Source of the DNA: Thermotogaceae bacterium
GTDB taxonomy: Bacteria; Thermotogota; Thermotogae; B21-G9; HyVt-16
Length of the DNA stretch: 5,969 bases
Reading direction: 5' to 3'
Assembly: GCA_011043375.1 (NCBI GenBank)
Contig: DQYP01000136.1
Span: 1 to 5,969, forward strand
Part shown: positions 1-5,542 of the stretch, in pieces
Position numbering within the stretch: position 1 is the stretch's first letter
Layout of the letters: each line of letters begins with the position of its first letter
Notes under the pieces: model-generated
What the model was told of the DNA's origin: nothing
Databases searched by the model: none
The model's input: the letters and a program-made list of their open reading frames with translations, nothing else
Position numbers and translations under genes: made by a program

Positions 1-1
1 C

Positions 2-22
2 AAAAAAAGGGCTATTCAGCCC
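2..22 (-). terminator. Intrinsic terminator of the methyltransferase unit
   Basis: Read on the minus strand, a perfect 5-bp stem GGGCT/AGCCC with a GAAT loop is followed directly by seven T residues (2-8 on the plus strand are all A). This is the classic rho-independent layout. It lies about 240 bases past the methyltransferase stop codon, with no other intact minus-strand gene between, so it probably ends that transcript. The plus-strand side (CGTTTATTTTATTTATT) is also T-rich, so some bidirectional activity is possible. Confidence 0.8.
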
Positions 23-23
23 C

Positions 24-264
24 GTTTATTTTATTTATTCCGTACACTTTATCAATTGCCACCACAGCTTACTAAAACGACTAAATTGCATTAATTACCA
101 TCATACACTCTGCACAAAGCTATCCCAGACAAACGCCCAGTTTACTATGGATTTGTTAGGTCTGCTCCATCAATTAAGAAAAGTCCCCCATAGCTTCCAT
201 CGATGTAAAGTTCACGTATGAGTTCATATTTCTTGCTGTTATATAGCGTTGGTTAAAAATAAAT
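24..264 (-). other. 3' region of the methyltransferase unit with a possible gene remnant
   Basis: No intact gene fits here. On the minus strand, 252 down to 148 is open for 35 codons and ends at TAG (145-147). The predicted residues include YELIRELYIDG and YGGLFLIDGADL, which look more like a real protein end than random translation. There is no ATG, and the stretch is closed upstream by TAA (253-255). A second frame just beyond it reads KSIVNWAFVWDSFVQSV before a stop. Together these could be a frameshifted remnant of an old gene, but a chance open frame in AT-rich DNA cannot be excluded. Confidence 0.25.
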
Positions 265-1005
265 TCATATCTTCTTGCTCACGATCATGAGCTCCATTTC
301 ATCCATTTTAAGTGGTTCACGATTCCACGATCCAGCTGTTCCTCCCCAAATGTTTTCCACCAGAAATCCTGTGGTTTTCAACATGTGTACCAGTTCAGTT
401 GCAACGAAACCTTTTTCCTTGAGTACAAGACCTTCTGGTGCATTTTCAAGATAGTCCGACATGGGGTGGGTTTCAACAATTCCAATAGGATCAAAGATCC
501 CATTTTTCACATCTTCGTCGCTGTACATTCTGATCATTCTGAGACCATTTAGTGCTGTCAGAAGAAACTTTGCACCTGGTTTTAAAGCTCGATTTATGTT
601 TCTGAGAATCTTCATGTCTCTTTCGAATGGATCTTCTCCTTCAGACAGGAGTCCAAATGCACCTTCACAAAGACAGATACAAGCGTCGTACAATTCATTA
701 ACTTCGAAATCTGTGGCATCTGCCTGAATGAAATTCACAGAAACTGATTCCTCCACACATCTTTTTTGAGCTTCCCTTAACATCTGTTCAGAGATGTCTA
801 TACCTGTTACTCTATATCCTCTCTTTGCAAGTTCAATGGCGTGTCTTCCCGTACCACATCCAATATCGAGTATGTGTGAACCCTTAGGCAGGTTGAATTC
901 TTCTTCAATGAAATCTATCTCTCGTTTGGTATGTTTTGTGAAGACCTCATCCATGTAGTGTGGGGCATGTCGATCAAAAAATACCTTCCAAGGATTTTCG
1001 TTCAC
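265..1005 (-). CDS. Class I SAM-dependent methyltransferase, substrate unknown
   Basis: This predicted 246-residue cytoplasmic enzyme transfers a methyl group from S-adenosylmethionine. Motif I is textbook: ILDIGCGTG at residues 45-53. It is followed by VTGIDIS (66-72), whose D70 should bind the ribose hydroxyls of SAM, and QADATDF (94-100) for the adenine-binding loop. The segment CLCEGAFGLL (111-120) fits motif IV of Methyltransf_25/11-type enzymes. The C-terminus MIVSKK is the usual last beta strand, so the protein looks complete. The start is GTG at 1003-1005, chosen because a strong ribosome binding site lies 8 bases upstream and no good ATG is near. It is a stand-alone gene with its own promoter and terminator. 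Its GC content (43-47% in three sampled 60-base lines) exceeds that of the plus-strand genes. Small molecules such as quinones, amines or metabolites are typical substrates, but the sequence does not say which. Confidence 0.9.
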   Translation of the reverse strand: MNENPWKVFFDRHAPHYMDEVFTKHTKREIDFIEEEFNLPKGSHILDIGCGTGRHAIELAKRGYRVTGIDISEQMLREAQKRCVEESVSVNFIQADATDFEVNELYDACICLCEGAFGLLSEGEDPFERDMKILRNINRALKPGAKFLLTALNGLRMIRMYSDEDVKNGIFDPIGIVETHPMSDYLENAPEGLVLKEKGFVATELVHMLKTTGFLVENIWGGTAGSWNREPLKMDEMELMIVSKKI

Positions 1006-1011
1006 TGTTGG

Positions 1012-1020
1012 AACCTCCCT
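1012..1020 (-). promoter_or_regulatory. Ribosome binding site fixing the GTG start
   Basis: On the minus strand AGGGAGGTT lies just before the GTG at 1003-1005, with 8 bases between GGAGG and GTG. This near-perfect anti-16S match supports the GTG start. Confidence 0.85.
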
Positions 1021-1040
1021 TTTGATGACTAAATCAATGC

Positions 1041-1070
1041 ATTATACCATCATTCTTACAATAAGGTCAA
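1041..1070 (-). promoter_or_regulatory. Sigma-70-type promoter of the methyltransferase
   Basis: On the minus strand the -35 box TTGACC (1065-1070) is followed by an 18-base spacer and a perfect -10 box TATAAT (1041-1046), with TGG directly before it as an extended -10. Transcription would start near 1034, giving a leader of about 30 bases before the GTG. This is the strongest promoter in the window and suggests constitutive expression. No operator is evident, apart from the inverted-repeat arm that overlaps the -35 box. Confidence 0.8.
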
Positions 1071-1206
1071 ATCCAACATTTTGTATAAAGTTTGCTTTTA
1101 CTTAGTTCGTAATCCCTTAACATCTTTATTTCTATCTTCGTCAATTCTTCCATAAATGTCAGTTTAATATTCTTCTTGTTCAATGGTTGACGGAACTGGA
1201 TTTGAC
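1066..1206. repeat. Perfect 10-bp inverted repeat with a 121-base centre
   Basis: GTCAAATCCA at 1066-1075 is matched by its exact reverse complement TGGATTTGAC at 1197-1206. The left arm overlaps the -35 box of the methyltransferase promoter. The right arm covers the TCAA end of the IS605-like block. I see no obvious target-site duplication outside the arms, so a MITE-like insertion is only one option; chance or a copied end sequence are others. Confidence 0.4.
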
Positions 1207-1252
1207 ATCCTCCCAATCCCTTAAAAGGGATGGGCTTTCTGGCTTGAATTCT
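1202..1252 (-). mobile_element. Orphan right end of an IS200/IS605-type element (relic)
   Basis: Read on the minus strand, the block begins AGAATTCAAGCCAGAAAGCC. It continues into a GC-rich hairpin (1212-1234; CCCATCCCT pairing with AGGGATTGGG, one bulged base, TTTA loop) and then GAGGATGTCAA, ending at 1202. This order is characteristic of the right ends of IS200/IS605 elements that carry tnpB, where it also forms the 3' scaffold of the omega RNA. TCAA matches the right cleavage site known for IS608. No tnpA or tnpB coding sequence lies in the roughly 240 bases upstream on the same strand, so this is a scar or a non-autonomous derivative. The call rests on recognised layout and motifs, not on an alignment. 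Confidence 0.6.
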
Positions 1253-1282
1253 GTAAAAAAGGACCAAATAATTTATGTTAAT

Positions 1283-1307
1283 ATTGCTGCATATTAGCAG
1301 ATACAAT
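1283..1307. repeat. Imperfect hairpin, possible left end of the IS605-like relic
   Basis: ATTGCTGC (1283-1290) pairs with GCAG (1297-1300) and, after a bulged ATA, with CAAT (1304-1307), around the loop ATATTA. Bulged hairpins like this mark the left ends of IS200/IS605 elements. Its position 50-100 bases from the right-end-like block would fit a very short non-autonomous copy. The stem is AT-rich and short, so chance is a real alternative. Confidence 0.25.
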
Positions 1308-1330
1308 AGTTAAAAAATCCAGGATATCAA

Positions 1331-1390
1331 TAAAGTAATCTCCAAAGGAATTTTTAAACAGTTCCACATCCAATTTTTAAAGTTTCCATG
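1331..1390 (+). repeat. 22-base-spaced direct repeats upstream of the ABC genes
   Basis: AATTTTTAAA followed by a GTTCCA-like half occurs at 1349-1366. It recurs as AATTTTTAAAGTTTCCAT at 1372-1389. A weaker relative, TAAAGTAATCTCCA, lies at 1331-1344. The CCA of each unit starts at 1342, 1364 and 1386, exactly 22 bases apart, or about two helical turns. Regular spacing on one face of the helix fits a cooperative regulator site, but two good copies in AT-rich DNA are limited evidence. Confidence 0.35.
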
Positions 1391-1457
1391 AAAAAAAATA
1401 CATCAGATTTGTGAAAAGTGTTATATTTTAACTATGTGATTAATTTTAAGTGATTTT

Positions 1458-1464
1458 GGAGGTG
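1458..1464 (+). promoter_or_regulatory. Ribosome binding site of the ABC ATPase
   Basis: GGAGGTG lies 6 bases before the ATG at 1471. It rules out the longer in-frame GTG start at 1450, which would place this site inside the coding sequence. Confidence 0.85.
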
Positions 1465-1470
1465 TGTATT

Positions 1471-2382
1471 ATGAAAGTCATAGAAACGATTAATCTAACT
1501 AAATATTATGGTAAATTCAGAGGAATAGAGAATGTGAATCTTTCTGTTGATGAAGGCGAAATCTTTGGTTTTATAGGTCCAAATGGTGCAGGTAAATCAA
1601 CGACTATAAGACTTTTACTGAATTTCCTGTACCCAACATTTGGAACCGCAGAAATATTTGGAAAGGATTGTTTCAAAGAATCACCTGAAATAAAAAAGTT
1701 AATAGGTTATATTCCAGGAGAGGTTAATTATTATGAAGACGTCAAAGTTAAAGATCTTTTAGAATACTCGATAACTTTCTATGAGGGCGATAAAGAAAAG
1801 TATAGAAGGAAGATGTTTGAACTTTCCAAAAGATTTGATCTTGATCTCAATCGAAGGATAAGCGATCTATCCTTGGGTAACAGGAAAAAAGTAGCTGTTG
1901 TTCAATCCTTAATCCATGAACCAAGACTTTTGATATATGATGAACCCACCAATGGCTTGGATCCTCTCATCCAAAAAGAACTCTTCGATCTAATATGTGA
2001 GGAAAATAAAAAGGGAGTGACGGTATTTTTCTCGTCTCACGTTCTGTCCGAAGTTCAAAAACTCTGTACAAAAGTTGCAATAATTCGAGAGGGGAAAATC
2101 ATGACAATCGAAAACGTCGAAGATCTCAGAAAAAGACAATACAAAATTGTGAAAATAGAAGGCGATGTTGGAGAAATAACCTTGTCAGGAATCAAAAATT
2201 TGAAAACGAGAGGTAATACAACTTCCTTTCTGTTCTCGGGTGATATCAATGAATTGATTTTGTTTTTGAGTAGAAAAAAAATCGATAATCTTTCAATAGA
2301 AGAACCCACACTTGAGGAAATATTCATGGATTACTACTCAAAGGAGGAAGAACACAATGAACATATTCAAATGGGAATTTAA
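1471..2382 (+). CDS. ABC-2-type exporter, ATP-binding subunit
   Basis: This 303-residue cytoplasmic ATPase would power the membrane protein encoded directly downstream. Walker A is GPNGAGKST (36-44). The signature is LSLGNRKK (133-140), a variant common in CcmA/NatA-type exporters. Walker B is LLIYDEP (153-159), the D-loop is GLDP (162-165) and the switch histidine is H190 in SSHVLSE. The usual Q-loop glutamine is absent: IGYIPGE (78-84) has G-E instead, which is frequent in this subfamily. After about residue 215 a C-terminal extension ends in LSIEEPTLEEIFMDYY, the typical tail of ABC-2 ATPases. The start at ATG 1471 follows GGAGGTG. The last 26 bases overlap the permease gene. The substrate (drug, lipid, peptide or ion) cannot be read from the sequence. 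Confidence 0.93.
   Translation: MKVIETINLTKYYGKFRGIENVNLSVDEGEIFGFIGPNGAGKSTTIRLLLNFLYPTFGTAEIFGKDCFKESPEIKKLIGYIPGEVNYYEDVKVKDLLEYSITFYEGDKEKYRRKMFELSKRFDLDLNRRISDLSLGNRKKVAVVQSLIHEPRLLIYDEPTNGLDPLIQKELFDLICEENKKGVTVFFSSHVLSEVQKLCTKVAIIREGKIMTIENVEDLRKRQYKIVKIEGDVGEITLSGIKNLKTRGNTTSFLFSGDINELILFLSRKKIDNLSIEEPTLEEIFMDYYSKEEEHNEHIQMGI
2341..2347 (+). promoter_or_regulatory. Ribosome binding site of the permease, inside the ATPase gene
   Basis: AAGGAGG lies 9 bases before the ATG at 2357, within the last codons of the ATPase gene. It fixes the permease start there rather than at the in-frame ATG-less extension from 2312, and suggests coupled translation. Confidence 0.85.
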
Positions 2383-3163
2383 AAGGTCGAGAAAGCTGCT
2401 CTTAGCTTGGACATTAGCGTTTGTATTACTACAATTTATGTATTCATCATTCTTCCCATCCATGGCTTCTGAAGAAGGCGGACTACTTTTGGCAAAGTTG
2501 AATATGCTTCCAAAAATTTTTCTGAAAATGTTTGGATTAGAAAATTTGGATTTGACAAATATTCTGCATTACTATGCCATGCAAGGGCAGTTCATAGTGA
2601 TACTTATAGGAAGTGTGTTCGCTGCGAAAATGGGATCAAGTATGATCGTAAAAGAAGAAAACGATAAAACCGCCGAATTTTTGATGGCTAAACCAATATC
2701 AAGGAAAAAGATCATCACTGGTAAATTATTTGCAACACTCGTAAATATACTTATATTCGATGGTATCATAACAATGGCCAATTTCATCTTTTTTAATATT
2801 TATAACACATCTGACGCTTTCGATTTTAAATTATTCTGGCTTCTCTCCCTCTCTCCTTTTTTTATACATCTTTCTGTAGGGTTCCTAAGCTTTCTGGTAT
2901 CTACGTCTAAAAGACGACTCGGAAAAGCTGACATGATTTCCCTTGGTCTTGTATTTTCACTTTATACTGCTTCTGTTTTTGCTAAGCTCACCGAAAAACT
3001 CGATTTTCTAAGATTTTTCACGCCATATTCATACTTTGATCCTTCAAACATTGTAAAGACAAAAAGTATCAGCATGATCTATATTATACTGTTTTTAATG
3101 GAGTTAATTGGTTTTATTGTTGCATCTTACATTTATTTTGAGAAAAAAGATATATACATTTAA
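2357..3163 (+). CDS. ABC-2-type exporter, membrane subunit
   Basis: This 268-residue integral membrane protein is the probable partner of the preceding ATPase. About six hydrophobic segments can be seen, roughly at residues 14-33, 74-97, 123-146, 157-180, 190-210 and 238-258. The cytoplasmic stretch VKEENDKTAEFLMAKPISR (98-116) is the hallmark of ABC-2 permeases (ABC2_membrane_2/3 group): an acidic helix, then T-x-E-F-L and P-I-S-R, which probably docks on the ATPase. The start at ATG 2357 (MNIFKWEFKRSRK) has a strong ribosome binding site, and the N-terminus is the typical amphipathic, basic segment. The two-gene arrangement implies a transporter with two ATPase and two permease copies. No terminator is visible after the stop, so read-through into the EamA gene 123 bases later is possible. 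The exported substrate is unknown. Confidence 0.9.
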   Translation: MNIFKWEFKRSRKLLLAWTLAFVLLQFMYSSFFPSMASEEGGLLLAKLNMLPKIFLKMFGLENLDLTNILHYYAMQGQFIVILIGSVFAAKMGSSMIVKEENDKTAEFLMAKPISRKKIITGKLFATLVNILIFDGIITMANFIFFNIYNTSDAFDFKLFWLLSLSPFFIHLSVGFLSFLVSTSKRRLGKADMISLGLVFSLYTASVFAKLTEKLDFLRFFTPYSYFDPSNIVKTKSISMIYIILFLMELIGFIVASYIYFEKKDIYI

Positions 3164-3190
3164 ATTAGACAGTGGGTAATTCAAGCGAAA

Positions 3191-3219
3191 TTGGATGGTA
3201 AAATCTAATAAAATATACA
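3191..3219 (+). promoter_or_regulatory. Weak candidate promoter for the EamA operon
   Basis: TTGGAT (3191-3196), a 17-base spacer and TATACA (3214-3219) lie in the 123-base gap before the EamA gene. Only 3/6 and 4/6 positions fit consensus, so this is tentative. The gap holds no hairpin terminator and no other clear element. Confidence 0.25.
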
Positions 3220-3286
3220 CATGAATGAAAATAGTTCCTCAAAATAAAGATCAAAACACTTTAAAAACAAGAGAAAGGGTATTTCT

Positions 3287-4228
3287 ATGAACTTAAAGGG
3301 TTTTTTGAATCTACTTATCGTTTACATCGTTTGGGGAAGTACATATTTGGCAATAAGAATTGGAGTAAGAGAGGGAACGGGATTTCCGCCTTTTACTTTC
3401 GCAATGATAAGACTTTTGGTTGCATCTTCATTGTTATTCTTATTGGCTTTTTTGTTGAAAAAGAAACTCAAACCTACAAGAAGAGAATTAATGATTTTGA
3501 TATTTTCAGGATTTTTGTTATGGAATGGCGGTAATGGTATTGTCATGTGGACAGAACAAAAAGTAGACTCAGGTTATGCGGCTTTAATGATGGGAACAAT
3601 GACTATTTGGGTTTCGCTGATAGAGCGTATTATGGATAGAATGAGAATCACGATAACATTGATAATTTCTCTTATAAGTGGTTTTTTGGGGATTGTTTTT
3701 TTAAATTTAAAAGTTTTGATAGATTTTGATATCGAAAGCATTGTTTATCTCCTCCTTCTTCTCTTAGCAGCTTTATCCTGGGGAACTGGAACTTTAGTCC
3801 AAGGAAGAAAAAAAGTTGATTTACATCCAATTGTTAGTTCAGCATATCAACAAGTAGCTGGTGGAATAGGATTTCTTGTAATGAGGATCTTTTTCAACGA
3901 ACCGATTCCTAAATTCTCTCTTGAAACTACACTCGCTCTCGTTTATTTGATTATCTTTGGATCAATAATCGCTTTCACAGCATTTGTTGTAGCTTTAAAG
4001 CTCCTTCCCTCAGGCATTGTGATGACCTATGCATATGTTAATCCTGTAATAGCGTTGTTACTTGGTTGGTTGATTCTTGATGAAAAGATAACCGGTTGGA
4101 CAATCGTAGGAACTATCCTGATACTTCTTGGTGTAACAGGTATCTTCAGAGAAAGATATGGAAAGAAAACTTCTCTTGAAATGTATAATATTGTAGAAAA
4201 TACTATAAGAAGGCGGGGAAGAAAATGA
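3287..4228 (+). CDS. EamA/DMT-family transporter (YedA-like)
   Basis: This 313-residue membrane protein of the drug/metabolite transporter superfamily usually exports amino acids or other small metabolites. Two EamA repeats give about ten helices. The first repeat opens with VYIVWGSTYLAIRIG (12-26), a typical EamA start. The second repeat ends in NPVIALLLGWLILDEKITGW (about 253-272), the best-known EamA signature, including the conserved N-P and the D-E-K after the ninth helix. Length is close to the family norm of about 300 residues. A short basic tail (ending TIRRRGRK) follows the last helix. The ATG at 3287 is preceded by AAAGG at a suitable distance. The stop overlaps the next start as ATGA (4225-4228), so the two are co-translated. 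The substrate cannot be assigned. Confidence 0.92.
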   Translation: MNLKGFLNLLIVYIVWGSTYLAIRIGVREGTGFPPFTFAMIRLLVASSLLFLLAFLLKKKLKPTRRELMILIFSGFLLWNGGNGIVMWTEQKVDSGYAALMMGTMTIWVSLIERIMDRMRITITLIISLISGFLGIVFLNLKVLIDFDIESIVYLLLLLLAALSWGTGTLVQGRKKVDLHPIVSSAYQQVAGGIGFLVMRIFFNEPIPKFSLETTLALVYLIIFGSIIAFTAFVVALKLLPSGIVMTYAYVNPVIALLLGWLILDEKITGWTIVGTILILLGVTGIFRERYGKKTSLEMYNIVENTIRRRGRK

Positions 4229-4917
4229 AAAGTCCGGTGATAGTTTTACTGTGTTTGCTACTGATCAATATAATCAGTGTTTTTGCTTTTTCTTCGATAA
4301 TCCAAGAAGAGGAGCACACTATGAATATGCAATTGATATTGAATGGAACCGATGTTGCAACTGAAACTTTTTATCTTAAAAATATGAGCGAGAATTTTCT
4401 TGAGGTTGGTGCCAAAACTATTATAGACATAAAATACAAGGGAACTGTTTACCAAGCTGAATATCAAACCTCTGGGAAATTCAGTGATTTGAAAGTTGAA
4501 TCGTATAATGCGACTGTGACAGCAACAAATGGAAAATTTCATTACTCACTTAAAAGACTCATAAATGGTTTTGAGGTCTCGTTTGAAACTCCAACAATAT
4601 CTGATAAAAAAGTTCTGAATGTTTCTGATGATTTGTATCTTCTTGATAATAACATTATGTGGAACTGGTTTTTAATCGTGAAAGTGCTTGAAAAAACAAA
4701 GAAGGATAAATTGAAAGTTATTATTCCTCAACTTTCCAGTCATCCAATGATAGATACACCTATATTCGATCTGAAGATCCTTGACAAATACTCAGAAAAC
4801 AACTACAAATTCTATATAATCAGCCTTGTAAATTCACAAATCATAATAAAACTCGATAGTAATGGGAAAATAATTGAAATATTGGAAGGAGCTTTTAGAG
4901 TTGTACAATCTGATTGA
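4225..4917 (+). CDS. Secreted protein of unknown function
   Basis: I do not recognise this 230-residue protein with certainty. Residues 1-21 form a signal peptide: one lysine, a hydrophobic core (VIVLLCLLLINII) and a likely cleavage after VFA (19-21). There is no lipobox cysteine at that site, so it should be released or periplasmic rather than a lipoprotein. The mature part is rich in alternating beta-strand patterns. It has a short motif LYLLDNN (137-143) followed by an aromatic segment MWNWF. It ends in a strand-turn-strand (KLDSNGKIIEIL). This layout recalls beta-sheet domains of unknown function such as DUF3108- or DUF4897-type proteins; that is an impression, not an alignment. The start ATG overlaps the EamA stop by 4 bases and follows a purine-rich GCGGGGAAG. 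GC content is low (30-32% in two sampled 60-base lines). Its place between a transporter and a methyltransferase gives no clear functional clue. Confidence 0.85.
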   Translation: MKSPVIVLLCLLLINIISVFAFSSIIQEEEHTMNMQLILNGTDVATETFYLKNMSENFLEVGAKTIIDIKYKGTVYQAEYQTSGKFSDLKVESYNATVTATNGKFHYSLKRLINGFEVSFETPTISDKKVLNVSDDLYLLDNNIMWNWFLIVKVLEKTKKDKLKVIIPQLSSHPMIDTPIFDLKILDKYSENNYKFYIISLVNSQIIIKLDSNGKIIEILEGAFRVVQSD

Positions 4918-4922
4918 TGGAA

Positions 4923-4928
4923 GAGGGG
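4923..4928 (+). promoter_or_regulatory. Ribosome binding site deciding the MTS methyltransferase start
   Basis: GAGGGG lies 8 bases before the ATG at 4937. It favours this start over an upstream in-frame TTG at 4874, which has no such site and lies inside the preceding gene. Confidence 0.7.
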
Positions 4929-4936
4929 AAAAGAAA

Positions 4937-5539
4937 ATGGAGCATTATTTCATTGAAGAACCGAAAACACCTTTAAAAATTGTTCAAGCAAAGTTAAGAT
5001 TAAAAAATGGACACATTTATCTTTTTAAAACTCCAAGTGGGGTATTCTCATTTAAACGAATAGATAAAGCAACCAAGCTTCTCATCGAAAATTGTTTGAT
5101 CCATGGGAAAGACATATTGGATATTGGATGTGGTTATGGTGTTATAGGAATAACCTTGAAGCTGGAAAATCCGGATATAAATATCTACATGAGCGATATA
5201 AACAAGAGAGCAGCGGAATTCGCAAAAATAAACGCGAAAGACAACAACATAGTAGCAGAAATACGTCAGGGTGATCTTTATGAATGTTGGAAAGGTTACA
5301 AGTTCGATATGATAATTTCAAACCCACCAATAGTTGCTGGAAAAAAAGTATGGCAAAAGCTCATAGATGGAGCGTATGAACATCTAAAATCCGGTGGATC
5401 TTTACAATTAGTGGCTTATCATAACAAGGGTGGAAAAAGTATAGCGAAGTATATGGAAACTGTGTTCAAAAATGTGGATTATCTTGTGAAAGAGGGTGGA
5501 ATAAGAGTTTATATTTCAAAAAAAGGAGCAGGAGAATAA
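4937..5539 (+). CDS. MTS-fold methyltransferase, YbxB/MJ0882-like (probable RNA guanine-N2 type)
   Basis: This 200-residue SAM-dependent methyltransferase belongs to the small MTS (RsmC C-terminal-like) group. Motif I is ILDIGCGYG (60-68) and the acidic residue after it is D87 (MSDIN). The catalytic motif IV is SNPPIVAGK (128-136). The N-P-P-I plus A-G-K pattern is that of B. subtilis YbxB and M. jannaschii MJ0882, close relatives of enzymes that methylate the exocyclic amine of guanine in rRNA. The N-terminus (YLFKTPSGVFSFKRIDKATKLL) is the family's usual pre-motif strand and substrate loop. Length equals that of single-domain YbxB-type proteins and lacks RsmC's extra N-terminal domain. It begins 19 bases after the secreted protein and ends 3 bases before the ECF ATPase. 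An rRNA target is inference from the family. Confidence 0.88.
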   Translation: MEHYFIEEPKTPLKIVQAKLRLKNGHIYLFKTPSGVFSFKRIDKATKLLIENCLIHGKDILDIGCGYGVIGITLKLENPDINIYMSDINKRAAEFAKINAKDNNIVAEIRQGDLYECWKGYKFDMIISNPPIVAGKKVWQKLIDGAYEHLKSGGSLQLVAYHNKGGKSIAKYMETVFKNVDYLVKEGGIRVYISKKGAGE

Positions 5540-5542
5540 TAA

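Larger units (their letters stand above)
1071..1470. other. Divergent intergenic region, no intact gene
   Basis: About 400 bases separate the minus-strand promoter from the ABC ATPase start. They hold an IS605-like end, a small hairpin and a 22-base-period repeat, listed separately. A 79-codon open frame on the minus strand (1067-1306) crosses the IS605-like hairpin and is probably not a gene. Its last 28 codons (from ATG at 1151-1153) look somewhat protein-like (MEELTKIEIKMLRDYE), but the preceding bases offer no clear ribosome binding site. I could not find a convincing -35/-10 pair for the ABC genes. TTGTGA (1409-1414) with TATGTG (1433-1438) is the best pair, and it is weak. Confidence 0.6.

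Noticed and set aside
461..727. Plus-strand open frame opposite the methyltransferase
   Set aside because: It is antisense to a well-supported gene, with no ribosome binding site and no recognisable protein features.
1212..1234. GC-rich hairpin as a terminator
   Set aside because: On neither strand is it followed by a proper T-run: the plus side has only CTTTCT and the minus side GAGGATG. The IS605 right-end reading explains it better.
1067..1306. 79-codon minus-strand open frame in the intergenic region
   Set aside because: It runs through the IS605-like hairpin, has no clear ribosome binding site, and its middle (ARKPIPFKGLGGCQIQ) is the translated hairpin. Only the last 28 codons could be a small peptide, and nothing supports that.
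1409..1438. Promoter TTGTGA/TATGTG for the ABC genes
   Set aside because: It matches consensus at only 4/6 and 3/6 positions with an 18-base spacer. AT-rich DNA gives many such pairs.
1450..1470. Upstream GTG start for the ABC ATPase
   Set aside because: It would place the strong GGAGGTG site inside the gene, and the family N-terminus begins at the ATG at 1471.
3164..3286. Possible riboswitch or attenuator before the EamA gene
   Set aside because: No stable hairpin or T-run is visible in this A-rich gap, and no known aptamer motif can be recognised.
4874..4936. Upstream TTG start for the MTS methyltransferase
   Set aside because: It overlaps the preceding gene, has no ribosome binding site and adds residues with no family support. 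The ATG at 4937 has GAGGGG before it.
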